DNA from: Chlorella sorokiniana
Taxonomy: Eukaryota; Chlorophyta; Trebouxiophyceae; Chlorellales; Chlorellaceae
Assembly: GCA_025917655.1 (NCBI GenBank)
Contig: CP084613.1
Span: 4,528,001 to 4,592,000, forward strand
Length of the DNA stretch: 64,000 nucleotides
Reading direction: 5' to 3'
Shown: piece after piece, positions 52,821 through 64,000 of the stretch
How positions within the stretch are numbered: position 1 is the first letter of the stretch
How the letters are laid out: the number at the start of each line of letters is the position of its first letter
The notes under the pieces: generated by a model
The model's input: only the letters and a program-made list of their open reading frames with translations
What the model was told of the DNA's origin: nothing
Databases searched by the model: none
Made by a program: the position numbers and the translations under genes

Positions 52821-54059
52821 CTTGAAGGTGTTTCCTGCGCGTGCGACTTCTGACAAGGCTCGAGCCGCTTGAGATCCGGGAGCCTCCCGCACAAGCAGAA
52901 ATCAGAAGCAGCATAGTGCCATCTTCGGGGAACTATTGTCTGAGCATCAAAGAATCCATCGGAAAGGAAAGGGCATCTTGGGAATCAGCCGAGGTGGTGG
53001 CTTCCGCGGGTGAGGTTTTGCGCTCAGCGCGCGCCATGAATCAACATATCGAGGTCCATTGCATCGAATGAAGACCTTGGAGTCGCCCTGGGTGCGTCAG
53101 CCCTGCTTCAGCCAACTGCGGCACGCCGCCGCCTGCTGCGATCGGGTTGGACGACTTGTACCATCCTGCGCATAGCCAATGACTTCCAGTTCTTCCATGG
53201 GAAGCATGTCACAGATTCTTTCCAATGATTGAAAAAAGCCAATGGCTTCCTGGGAAAGGCTCACGTCACCCACTTCACCGGCGCTGATGCCAGTGCCGCC
53301 AGTGCCGCCGTTGTTGGCGTTGCCTAGGCCTCGTGCATGGCTCAGCTTGCACATGTTTGCTGCGGCTTCAGGCGGGGTGCAGTAGTAGTAACACGCCAAA
53401 ATAATCAACATGCACAGTTGAGCGAGTGAAAAGTTGCAAACATAGGCCTTCAAAACCAAAGAGATGGCAGGCTGTGCCCGCCAACCTCCCTCTGCCGCTG
53501 GTCAGCATCCGGTCTGCTGATCTCAAATCTCAACAGGACCAGCTTTCTGACGGCTAAATCTTCGAAAAGTACCGTTCTATCCGGTCCCCGAAATAAGTAG
53601 ACGGAGCTGTTGATCCCCCGCTTCAATTCCGCTGCACAATCGACGCCGCCATCTCCCCAATGGACACCCAAAGTGGCAGACATGCTGGCGACCACCACAT
53701 CATCAGCTTGGGATTTGAAGCATTTCAATGTTCACAAGCTATGTCTAAGCTTTGACTGATGTAGAACTTCGCATAGCCCAGTAATGGTGTGGTGGATTAA
53801 CAGCAAAAGGGGCGGTACTGGAAAAGGGAAGAGCAGACGCGGGCAAGAGCGACAGCTTCCGGGGGAGGGGTTGAAAGCAGGAGGGACGGCGTTGAGTTTC
53901 AGAGGGGGAGGGGGTTATTAATCAGAACTGAAAGCAAAGGGTCCTCGAGGTTTGGTAGTTTGATTGGGAGGAAGAGGCACACCGCGATGCAGGGCGGCAG
54001 CAACGCAGTTCACCGCTCACACCAGTGGTTGTGGAGGGCAGGCGCAGTGCTCTGGAAGC
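52821..54059. other. Intergenic region between PHO4 copies 1 and 2
   Basis: 1.2 kb holding the promoter of copy 1 and the 3' end of copy 2. Its flank beside the copy 1 ATG is unlike that of copy 2. Two minus-strand open frames (53097-53459 and 53450-53728) overlap slightly, with less biased composition than typical shadow frames. I recognise no domain in them, and they may be an unknown small gene or chance. Confidence 0.4.
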
Positions 54060-57000
54060 TTAGGCATCAGCAGTGAAAGTGGTGGTGTTCAGCGCGTTCA
54101 TAACGGTGTTCACGCAGCCAGTGATGAAGTTGAAGCTAATCGGAGGGGTAGGCACCGCCTCGCTGTTGCACGCCGCCAGCATGATGTTTGCCTGCTCAGC
54201 CAGCACGGTGTTGCCGGTGGCAGCAGCAATCTCGGACATGTTGCCGGCAATGAAGTCTGCAGCAGAAAAAGCGGGCAGCGCAGGTTAGAAGGCATGGCAT
54301 GGCAGTGGGCAGACAGTTTGCCAGCAGCGCCTGCAAGTCGCAGGCAGCTCAGGCGCGCCAGCGGGGCAAGGAGACGCACTTGCGGTGATGTTCAGGGAGT
54401 CCGTGTCTGCCACGCGCTGGTTGGTGTCGTTGCGGTAGGGGCGTACACGCCCTGGGCGGTGAAGGCTGCGGACAAGAGCAAGGAGGAGAGGCTTGTGCAG
54501 ATCCAGCACAAACCGGCAGGTGCAAGCCAGTGCTGGTACAACTAACGAGGCAGGAGGCATGGGCAGGCAGCTTCAGCTGCTAGTTGTGCAAGCAGCCAGC
54601 TGGCCTGCTCACCAGCAGAGGTAAGGGCAGCGACGACCAGGGTGGCCACCCAGCCGCAGAAGAACTTGAGGAGCAGCAGCCAGTTGAACGCCTTGCGGCC
54701 AGTGGTGGTGGCACCCTCGGGCTTGCGGCCAGACACAGCCTCAACCAGGCCCACACCGGTCACGGCGCCGACCAGGCAGTGGGTGGTGGACAGCGGCAGG
54801 CCGTAGCGGGAGCCAACGATGATGATGGCAGCCGCAGACAGCTCCACGCAGTAGCCACGGCTGTTAGTCAAGCGGACCATCTTCACACCCAGCACACGCA
54901 TGATCTTGTAGCCGTAAGTGGCCAGGCCAAACACAATGCCCACACCGCCAACCACGAGAATCCTGTGGACAGGGAGTAGGAGATTAGCGGGAGTTAGTCC
55001 ATTGTTGTTGACCCAGGCACACCCTTGGGGTGGCATCAGGCAAAACAAATGCTCACAAGCCGCAACAGGCAGCGCACCAGACAGGAACATCAGACTTGGA
55101 GGAGACACAGGTGCACTGCCACGCGGCGTAGATGCCAGCGAAAGGACCAATGGAGTTGGCCACATCATTGGAGCCGTGGGCAAAAGAGTTGCACATGGCA
55201 GTGAACACCTACAGAGGAACCAGTGGGTGGACGAGATGAGCAACGTTCCTAGTGGCAGCACACCACCGCAGCTGCCGCCTGTGGCTGTGCTGCTAGAACG
55301 CTGCTGTGCCATAGCAGCGCCTGTCGCAATGCCCATGAGCGGGCTGCCATCCCACCTGGAGGTACTTGAAGCTAAGCTCAGTCTTGCGATCGAACCGCTC
55401 TGAGTTCTGGTGCAGCTCGTTCACAGTCTTGTCCTCGCCAACAACGCCGTGCATGTCTGCAAATTGGAGTGAAGGATTGGTGAGGAGCGCAGGCTGCCTG
55501 TTGCATGAGGCAATGCATCCTTCAAAATGCTAGCATTGATGACAACAACTCCTAGCAGTGTGCATGGGCTTCACACTTGGCAGCTGAAGTGAAACGCTGC
55601 GTTTATGTGGTTGTGGAAGCTTCTCATTGCAAGGTGTGCTCGCTCACCGTAGTTGAGACTCTTGTTGAACGCCTTGGATGCAGCACCAAAGATCTTCGAC
55701 TTGCGCATGTCACGCAGAGCGGCGGGGGTGCGCTCCTCGTGGCCAGCGCCAATGGCGGGCTTATCGCCATCAACGGTCTCCACGCCGTTGTCAGAGCCAG
55801 ACTCCACATCAGCCTTGCCCTGCGTGGAAGTGAGGCAGAGATCTCAGCATGCAACAAAATGCAACACCTGAACAACTCCTCAAGCAGCTCCAGAATTTTC
55901 AGTACAATGTGCTGACATGCATTGTGCTCGCATACTCCATGCAGGAGGCCACCTCGTCACCCTGCCCACCTGAGGCTTGTCGGTCTCGCCCAGCTGCTGG
56001 ATGGCCTCAGCCTTGCTGAGCTCGTCCCACTCACGCTCCACCTTCCGCCTGATCAGTGGCACGCCCACCAGGCCCGCGACGGCGCAGGCGCCAGCAGCGA
56101 AGCAGGCAGAGATCCAGGCATTCTTGGAATCAGAAACCTTGTCAGCCTGCATAAGGGAGGGTAGACAAAAGGGCGGCTGTTGCATCTTCGCATTGCATCT
56201 TCGCAGCAAGCACCAGGACATGCTGCAGCCACATTCGCAAGTACGCAGTCCAGCGTGCACAACAGCTGCTCGCCCAGCTCACCAGCTTGGGGCCCTTCTG
56301 GATGATGTAGTAGCAGCCAACGTAGACGGTCAGGAAAGCAAACAGGGGCAGCATCCACAGAGAGAGCACGTAGCTGTTCTTGCGGCGCAGCACCGCGTGG
56401 CGGGTGAACAGGAACAGGATGGCGGCTCCGATGGAGGACAGCAGGGGGAGGTGAACCAGGAGATGACGATCACAGACACACCGGACAGGAACGGAAAATC
56501 GTCCTTCGACTCCGACCAGACGACTGCGTGGTGGAATGGAAGTGGGTGGAGGACTGGGGTTTACAGGCACGGACGGCATTGGAGCAAGGGGCAGCTGGGT
56601 GGCATGCAGATGGCAGGCAAGGCACGGCCGTAGACTGTACATGCTGCACATGCTGCATTATGATGGGAAGGTCAACAAGCCAGCACTGCTCACCAGAGTC
56701 AGGCCCAGCCGCAATCATGGACATTCCAATGACGGCGCCAGTGATGGAGTGGGTGGTGGAGACGGGCAGCTCAAAGTAGGTGGCAATGAGGAGCCAGATG
56801 CCGGTGGCCAGCATGGCGCACAGCATGCCATACCTGCGGCGGTGGGATGTGTGTGTGGGGGGGGGGTGGGGTTGGGATTGGGGGGCAGGGCAGCACAGAC
56901 TCAGCGTGTGAGCGGGAGACAGGTACACAGAGGTGGAACACACCTTAGCAGAGCAATGCTGGGTGCACACTGAAACAACAATTACATGGCATGGGCAGGG

Positions 57001-58036
57001 CATGGGAACACAAGGTACAGCCAACAAGTGTCAGCAGCAGCACGGCAGGGCATAAACAACCAGCAGCAGGCTCCTTCATTCCAAAAGCTCACATGTACAG
57101 CTCCGGCTTATCCGTGTAAGCTGACGGGTCAGCAATCTTGCCACGAATCGTGTCAGTCACCCCAGCACCCAGCAGCACGGCACCACCAAACTCGCAAACT
57201 GCCGCTACCAGAACTGCTTGCTTCATTGTGAGGGCCTTCGAGCCTGCAAAGGCAAATGGGCACCAACCACGTGTGCTGTAGTAACTGCGATGCAGCTGTG
57301 GCAGATGCACAAGCACAGGAATTGCACCCCGGCCTGGGCTGCGTATGCGATAGCAACAGCATTCACGTGCGCACCGACTGAGCTGCCAAACGCGTTGGCG
57401 ACATCATTCTGGCAGGAGGGGAGGCGCGAGGGTGGGATGTGAGCGGATGTAGACAAGCATGAATGTTGCGGAAAACAGGCTGAGAAAACAAGGTGTGGGC
57501 AAGTATGGACTGCAGGTCCTTACCGCGCCAATGCCTGCGAAGGGCAACAGAGCAAACAGGGTTGCAGTGAGGGGGCAGGCACAGAATGATATCGGGCGCA
57601 GCGCAATAGCAGAGCATGCTAGTAGGCCACTCAATACTCATGCAGTGTGGTCCGATTCACCATAGGCAACGAACAGGGAGAGCACAATAGCGCAGACAAA
57701 GATCCAGGTAAACTCCCTGCATCACAAAGAGCCCAGAAGGGAGGGAGAGGGTTACAGGTGGCAGCCACTAGCAGCTTCAGCAAATGCCTGCAGCTGACAC
57801 ACGCCTCAAGCTTTAGCTGCGAATCCGTGCCAGGAAGCGAAGAGAAGCTCCCTCGCAGTGAATAGTTTTCGGTTGGTGAAAACTGGCGCGCAGCGCAGAA
57901 CGCGCACGCACAAGCCGCTTTGCATGCAATCATGCGCCCGGCGTCCACGTCCCACAGCCTCCACCCAGCCCTTAATGCATCAAGGACTTGACTGCTGCGA
58001 GCACAGCCCTATGCGCAACACTCACGAGTACACCAT
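54060..58036 (-). CDS. PHO4-family sodium/phosphate symporter, copy 2
   Basis: Same protein and exon plan as copy 1: ATG at 58036 (11-base exon MVYS), the second exon opening GEFTWIF in frame, NDVANAFGSSVG, ELPVSTTHSITGAVIGMSMI, NDVANSIGPFAGIYA, LPLSTTHCLVGAVTGVG, and the end TFTADA with stop TAA at 54060. Differences in the central loop (for example GDKPAIGAGHEE) and two Ser/Asn changes near NKSLNYG separate it from copy 1. One base is missing relative to copies 1 and 3 near 54437 (TAGGGG against TAAGGGG), which breaks frame at GVYAPYRND in the C-terminal part; this is either a real lesion or a base-call error. Most introns match copy 1 almost base for base, but intron 1 and the 5' flank differ. 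Confidence 0.9.
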
Positions 58037-58378
58037 CTTGAGTTCGCGTGTGGCTGCTACGGCTCAGAGCTCAACACCCGCAGGTAATAACCTCCGAACC
58101 TTCGCCACCCGTTATTCAACACGTGAAACAAGTGAAGTATTGTGCACACGCCGCCGCTATAATCTAACAAGCACATATTCTGGTATCTTTGCGGCAAGAA
58201 AGGGAACCTTGGGTTCACCTGCTAGGACTGTAGGAGTTGGGGCCATGGAAATGCAACATGCAGTTCACCATCTGTTGCTATTACATTTGCCATGACCAAA
58301 AGGGCGCAGAGCTCATTCAATGGGCAACACTGGCCCCTGCCTCGCGCACACGTAAGGGGGACATAAAGGTGGTCATTG
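58037..58378. other. Promoter side of PHO4 copy 2
   Basis: Upstream flank of copy 2, A/T-richer than the genes. It diverges from the flank of copy 1 within a few bases of the ATG. Confidence 0.4.
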
Positions 58379-58850
58379 TCAGGAGTAATGTTGTGGGAAG
58401 TACAAATGCAGAGTGATGGGCGTGGAAGCAGTCAGCAGCGTACCGAGCGAGTGGGATGGGAGGCTGGCTGAAGAAAACATGAAGTGTGGGGGGCCGGCAA
58501 ACAGGAGCTCAGGGCGCTCCTGGCGGGCAGCGGCATAAAGAGGGCAGTCAAAGCAAATGTGATGCACATCCTCTATGCCGAGAGCCCTCGTGTTGCAGGC
58601 AGGGTGGGCACACCCGCTCGGTGCGCTCGTGTCCTTCAAACCGTCCTCGTCCTTCAGCCCCAAGTGCGAACCCGTGCGCATCTGCGTCAGGGGCTGGCGC
58701 CACGCCATGTGGTTCAGCTTTGTCAGGCACGGCGGCAGGCCGCAGCCTTGCGGCGGAGAGCGGGCCGCTGCGCACCGACTGGAAGTAGTGCTGGATCATG
58801 TGGTGACAGAATCCCCCGACCAGCTGCCCTGACCACCCATGGTCAGGGCG
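58379..58850 (-). mobile_element. LINE (non-LTR retrotransposon) 3' fragment
   Basis: The minus strand encodes NHMAWRQPLTQMRTGSHLG and then a Cys/His knuckle: CAHPACNTRALGIEDVHHIC followed by FDCPLYAAARQERPELLF. This is the zinc-knuckle tail found after the reverse transcriptase of many LINEs (C-x3-C ... H-x4-C with CP-Y-R). No reverse transcriptase lies next to it on this strand, so it is a 5'-truncated fragment, as is common for LINE copies. No poly(A) tail or target duplication was identified. Confidence 0.6.
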
Positions 58851-60399
58851 GCGCTAGGTGCGTCACGGCCGCTGGTGCACCAACCCGAGCTGCCACACTC
58901 ACCAAGGGCCGTCAGGTTTGGTCAGATGGGCGGCGGTATGGGGGTTGGGGCGGGGGTAAAGGCAGAGAGAGGGACGCTGACGAGGGAGATGGGCAGCTCA
59001 TGAGCTGATCAAGGTGGGAGTTGGCGATCGGCTAGCGACAGCAAAATGATGGCTGCGGACAAGACAGGGTGAGAGGGGGCAGTGGCGAGAGTAGGGGCAG
59101 GGCGGAAAGGGAGGAGGGACTGGGAACAATTCAAGTGGGGCATGCGTCATGTCGTAAGCACCTGAGAGGTAGTGGGAAGGAGGAGGCAGAGCCAGTCACT
59201 GCCAGAAAAATGCTGGCATAACTACATGTTGCCCCAACAAATTGGCAAGATGCTTCATACTGCGGCTACTGAGAAGTTCCCTGCAAATATGCCGAGCGCG
59301 CCCTGCGTAAAACGCAACGCACCTAACCAATTGTTGGGCTCTCCACCATGGCGCAGGTACGCTTGCCCTGAGGCCCGCCCTCATGACAAACTGCGGGCAC
59401 AGCGAAGGAGCAAGCTCAATACACGCAGGCGTGAGACGGATGGGAGGGTAACAAAGAACATGATGTGAATCAAAAGGCTTACCTCCAATGCTGATGATGG
59501 CTGCTGGAGCAGCCGTGGGCAGGGATTTGGTGGCTGTGTTGGCAGGTTGACAAACTCGGACGCGTGCCCCGATCGCAGGGGGCTGCCTGTGCAGAGAATG
59601 CCCCGCATCCGCCCTGCTCAGAACAAGGCATGTGGCAAAGTTTAAGGACAAATGACTGTTGAGCGTCATTCCCAGCTTGGGTGGTTGCAGCCCCTGTCCA
59701 CAGGAGCAGCAGCGGCTGCCCCACCGCTTCTGGCTTACCAAGAGCGTGCGGCGGCAAAGCCGGTTACGCTGCCGCCGGCGTCATCTCGCCGGGAAAGTGT
59801 CTGCATATTGCTCTCTGAAACGTGCTGGTGTTTTCGCGGAAGTGTTTTCGCCATCTCCGACACAAGTGCAAATGCACCCTAGACGGCTTGCCAGAAAAGA
59901 ACGATTATAAATTACTGGTGGCAAAGGCACGCAAGCAAACCAGCGCGGGCAGAAGCCAAAGTCTCGATGAAGGCCTCGTGGCCACAAGCGGCCGGGCACC
60001 GCCCACTCTGGCATTTCAAAATCGCAAGAGGTAGCCCAGAAATCGGAATGATCAACCCCGCGCGGGCTGCACCGCTGGCAGCCGTGGCCCGCCTGCCCAC
60101 CCGCCACCCGTCACCCGCCACCCGTCTGCTGCTGCGCAATCCACCATCATAAGCTGAAACATGCTGGCGGGCTCCCGCGATTCCTTGCTTGGATGTTCAC
60201 TGCTCAACCATACCCAGGAACAAGCATTCAGGTCTATATGTGCACTGCTCAAACGGTGGTGATTTTGGCGGATGAGTATGCACGCCTGCAGCAGGTCAAC
60301 GGCTGCATCGCACCCACGCCCACGTAACCAGCCACCGGGCTGGCAGCCGCCTGGGCTTGCGCAGCCACATGAACCCAGCAGAGTTCCTGCTAGGCCAGC
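58851..60399. other. Intergenic region between the LINE fragments
   Basis: 1.5 kb with no recognisable gene. Short open frames on both strands show no domain. Confidence 0.4.
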
Positions 60400-62213
60400 G
60401 TGCCTGAGGGTTCGGGGATGGCCTGTCCATGTCCTTCCAGAGCAGCCAGGGCAGGCCAGCCCTGGTCTCGAGGATCTGGCAGCTCTTCGGCCCCACGCCC
60501 TGCGCTGAGATACCACGGGGTCGTACAGCCGCTCGCTGCCGTCAGTAGCAGGCTACCAGATCCATGCTGCCAGCCGGGACAGCTGCGGCGGCGTGATGAG
60601 AATATCAGCAAAACCATCCCGGCAAAGGTACGGCGCAAACGCCAGGGAGACGGCGTGCTCTGGCTGAAGCTAGACGGAGCCCTGCCTGGCTGCAAGCTCC
60701 CCGTCCTGCTTCAGCTGTGCCTTGCATACTTGCCGGGCAGCTGCGCGAGCAGCAGCAGAAATCGTAGAGCTGGTCCTTGCAGCTGGAGATCAAGACCCCG
60801 CAGCAAGCGGCACTGGGGTCCCGCTGCTCCTTGGCGACGTCAGCCCCCGCACAGCCTTCTTGCTTGGCTGGCAAGGGCATGAGGCGGAGCCTTGCCGTTG
60901 CCGTGCGGAAGCAGCTGCGGAGGAGCGCTGGTTCCTGAGGCTGGAGCTTGACATCCGCGCAGCGGCTGCACTGGCGTACCGATGCTGCTGGGCGACTGGC
61001 CTCCCTACCCGACTGGCCGGAGGACGAAGCCCAACCCTGCACGCCGCACAGCTGGGACACAGCTGCCGCATGGCGACAGCAGCAGGTGACTGTTGCAGCC
61101 GTGCCCCGATCTCGACCTCAGCATCTGCAACGGCCGCGGCGGTGGCAGTGGCGACAACAGTGGCGCCCCCAGCAACGGAGTGAGGGGCCACAAGTTTATA
61201 CCCCGCGACAAGTGGTGGTTGACTGAGCTGCAGCACGAGCTCAGCTGCCTCAGCACCACGCAGCAGGGCAGCGCGCCACACCTGAAAGCGCACGCACGAG
61301 TGCGCTGTGCCCGCAAGCCAGCACGCCGCGAAACGCAGGATCGGCTGAGCAGCAGGCGATCAACGGCCCTGCAGCCTTTGTCAAGGCCTTCAACACCAGC
61401 AGCGGCAGCCACAGCGTGTCGCAAGCCGCCCAGGACCGGCACGTGGACAAGCTGCTGGCGCCGCCGCCGCTGCTCGCCGCGCCCCAGCCTTGCCCCGATG
61501 CGGAGCCACCTAACAGCCGCCGCCCCCACCCAGCGTAAAGAAGCAGGTGCTGCTCACGGCAATGATTACCCCCTTTGCCCTCACCGAGGTGGCTGAAGCT
61601 GTGAGTTTGTGCCCCTAAGCAAATCGGTGATGGGCCCCCTTGCGCCTTGGTTCCTGCGCTCAACAGCAAGCCGCCTGGCGCCGCTGCTCGCCGCTGAGTT
61701 TGAGGCTTGGTGATGAGCGGGCTGCTTGCCTAGCTCGGACCCACGCAGCGACATCACCGACATCCCCAAACCTGGCGCCCCAGCTGGCGACCCAGCCGGC
61801 CTGCGCGGCAGTGCAGTCGGTACCCAGGCAGCGAAGCTGTGTGCTTCGCTGCTGGAACGGCGGCTCTCAGCATGGGCAGAGGGCAGCCGGGGCCGGGCAG
61901 ACGGGCAGTTTGGCTTCCGCCGGCACCGCAGCACTGCGCTGGCAGCCCTTGTCCTGAGCACGTTGCAGGACAAGTACCGCACAATAGCCAAGGCGCGCGG
62001 CGGGCAGTTGTGGGCCTGCTCCCCGATTTCAAGCAGGCCTTTGACCGCATGCCTCGCGATCGTTCGTGGCAGCAGCTACAACAGATTGGCGTCGGCAGCT
62101 GCTGGCTTGCGGCAGCAAAGGCCATCCAAACAGAGGTGCCAGTGACGGTGGCTGGCGGCCTCCACGCCATCAACACACCATCGCCCGTCGAGCAAGGCTG
62201 CCCCGCTTAGGGG
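60400..62213 (+). mobile_element. Degenerate LINE: endonuclease and reverse transcriptase remnants
   Basis: In order on the plus strand: an endonuclease-like piece (GDGVLWLKLDGALPG, then LLQLCLAYLPG) at about 60650-60740; a linker piece with RDKWWLTELQHELSCL at about 61200-61250; and reverse transcriptase blocks at 61840-62210: KLCASLLERRLSAWAE, DGQFGFRRHRSTALAAL, LPDFKQAFDRMPRDRSW, and PVTVAGGLHAINTPSPVEQG ending at GCPA-stop. The pieces lie in different frames, and the catalytic YxDD block and everything after it are missing, so the copy is broken and truncated at its 3' side. Family assignment within LINEs is open; Zepp-like elements are known from Chlorella, but I cannot tie this copy to them. 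Confidence 0.7.
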
Positions 62214-63296
62214 GTATTTGAACGTGCTGCCTGCTTCCTTCCAACACCACCGCCCTCTTTGCTTCCCTACCTTCAGCGATGGGGAGAAGTTTGTGAAGCC
62301 CACCGGAGAGCGGCTCTCCAGCAGTGAGCGCCCATACTGTTTGCTGGTCAGTCGCCCTGGGGCCGTTGTGGGGCCCCTGCTGCTTCTTGGCGCATATATA
62401 TGTGAGCTTTGCAAGGCGCTTGCGGCCCGCATACTCCTCCTGCCCAACCTGTGTCGGAGAAGCGCTGCGACGGCTGCTGGCCGGTTCCTGATACATGAAA
62501 CATATTGAGAACTGTTGTCGATGGAATGGTAAGGGGAGTGTGCCGCCGGTGATGCACAGCGGCTGGCTGCTGCCGCCGCTGCTGCTTCGCCAGGCCGCCA
62601 CAGCAGGCTCCAGCAGGCCACAGCAGGATTCAGTCACATATCTGCAGGCACAGCAAGGGATACAAACAAGGCTAAAGCCACAGATCCCCTTTATTATACT
62701 GGGTTACTGCTCTATTTTCACGAAGGCTGGACTCTCCTGCTTCTGTTTAGCAGCCCGCCCGGGTGTGCGGCCTGCCACTGCGTCACACGTATGCATGCGC
62801 ACGTCAATACCAGGAATGACTCTAATCGTACATCGCACTCGCTAAAATGCACAATGGACGTAATTTTTACAGGTATGGGCAAGTTGTTGAGGAAAACGTA
62901 TGCACAGAGTGTCCTGCAGTGAGATTCTGAAACTGCACCGGTAGGCAGCACCGCTGCCGGTGCACTGCTGCAACGCGGCAGCAGAGCTTGGGAAGGGAGG
63001 GACTCGCGAGTTACTGGATCAAGAGCACTTCGTTGTCGGACCCAAGCATGGAAGCAACCATGTAAAGATTGCGAAGATGAGGAAGATAGAGATGTAGCGG
63101 TTGCGAGATCAGAGGAGATCAGAGAAAAACACGAAAGGAAGAAAGAAAGAATCAATCACTTCACAGCATAGACAGGGTCACTTAGCATGCCTTGCCAGTG
63201 TGTGCAGGGTGACAAGCGCCTGCCATTGTGCGGCGCCTCAGGCCATGCTGGCATAGCTCCAGATGCTGCCAAGGTGGCAGTTGTTTAGCTGAGGGT
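62214..63296. other. Intergenic region downstream of PHO4 copy 3
   Basis: About 1.1 kb, A/T-richer between roughly 62660 and 63180. No gene recognised; it should include the 3' UTR of copy 3. Confidence 0.4.
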
Positions 63297-64000
63297 TCAG
63301 GCGTTGGCGGTGAAGGTGGTGGTGTTCAGCGCGTTCATAACAGTGTTCACGCAGCCAGTGATGAAGTTGAAGCTAATCGGAGGGGTAGGCACCGCCTCGC
63401 TGTTGCACGCCGCCAGCATGATGTTTGCCTGCTCAGCCAGCACGGTGTTGCCGGTGGCAGCAGCAATCTCGGACATGTTGCCGGCAATGAAGTCTGCAGC
63501 AGAAAAAGCGGGCAGCGCAGGTTAGAAGGCATGGCATGGCAGTGGGCAGACAGTTTGCCAGCAGCGCCTGCAAGTCGCAGGCAGCTCAGGTGCGCCAGCG
63601 GGGCAAGGAGACGCACTTGCGGTGATGTTCAGGGAGTCCGTGTCTGCCACGCGCTGGTTGGTGTCGTTGCGGTAAGGGGCGTACACGCCCTGGGCGGTGA
63701 ATGCTGCATGCAGGGGCAAGGAGGACAGGCTTGTGCAAATGCAGCCTGACCCGGCAGGGGCAAGCAACTGCTAGTACATCTGCTGAGGCAGGAGGGATGG
63801 GCGGGCAGCTTCAACTGCTGGTTGTGCAAGCAGCCAGCTGGCCTGTTCACCAGCAGAGGTAAGGGCAGCGATGACCAGGGTGGCCACCCAGCCGCAGAAG
63901 AACTTGGCCAGCAGCATCCAATTGAACGCCTTGCGGCCAGCTGTGTTGGCACCCTCGGGCTTGCGGCCAGAAACCGCCTCAACCAGGCCCACGCCGGTCA
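63297..64000 (-). CDS. PHO4-family sodium/phosphate symporter, copy 3 (5' part beyond window)
   Basis: Only the C-terminal exons are inside the window: VEAVSGRKPEGANTAGRKAFN and NWMLLAKFFCGWVATLVIAA, then GVYAPYRNDTNQRVADTDSL (frame intact here, unlike copy 2), and the last exon ending TFTANA with stop TGA at 63297. Exons and the last intron match copies 1 and 2 almost exactly, while the stretch 63700-63800 is clearly diverged. Substitutions such as NTA for TTT and Met for Leu show it is a distinct gene, the most divergent of the three. The start lies past 64000. Confidence 0.9.

Overview
The window is nuclear DNA from a unicellular green alga, most likely a Chlorella-like trebouxiophyte. It is GC-rich. 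Almost every gene is cut by short GT-AG introns (some GC-AG), and a TGTAA-type 3' signal follows one gene. It carries fatty acid photodecarboxylase, an enzyme of microalgae, in a form very close to the Chlorella protein. There are no bacterial features: no operons and no Shine-Dalgarno sites. No tRNA, rRNA or CRISPR array was found.

Layout. 1-3.0 kb: 3' part of protein farnesyltransferase beta (+). 3.5-8.0 kb: fatty acid photodecarboxylase (-). 9.1-11.0 kb: Mutator-like transposase relic (-). 11.2-15.4 kb: two tandem secreted proteins with the Cys-Met copper-binding motif known from algal CTR copper transporters (-). 15.7-20.9 kb: an MFS transporter (-). 21.4-24.7 kb: two tandem membrane RING-finger proteins (+). 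25.0-26.4 kb: isochorismatase-like hydrolase (-), divergent from a membrane-anchored flavin amine oxidase (26.7-29.6 kb, +). 30.1-32.2 kb: a Rab11/RabA GTPase (+). 32.7-34.2 kb: a SIP-type aquaporin (-). 34.5-37.1 kb: CCR4-NOT subunit CNOT11 (+). 37.7-41.7 kb: secreted vanadium-dependent haloperoxidase (+). 42.8-48.1 kb: WD40 protein DCAF11/LEC14B (+). 48.8-64 kb: three near-identical PHO4-family phosphate transporter genes (-), the third running off the window, with two LINE fragments between copies 2 and 3.

Several genes concern nutrient handling: phosphate uptake, probable copper binding at the cell surface, an MFS carrier and an aquaporin. The rest are housekeeping functions (prenylation, mRNA deadenylation, ubiquitin ligation, vesicle traffic) and two oxidative enzymes.

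Two window-wide patterns stand out. First, conserved genes repeatedly lose frame at short runs of G or C, always as if one base were missing; this looks like systematic homopolymer undercalling in the assembly rather than gene decay. Second, many introns are G/T-rich at the 5' end and C/A-rich at the 3' end in transcript orientation, so the two ends could pair. Exon boundaries were worked out by eye from splice consensus, frame and remembered protein families; no search was run.
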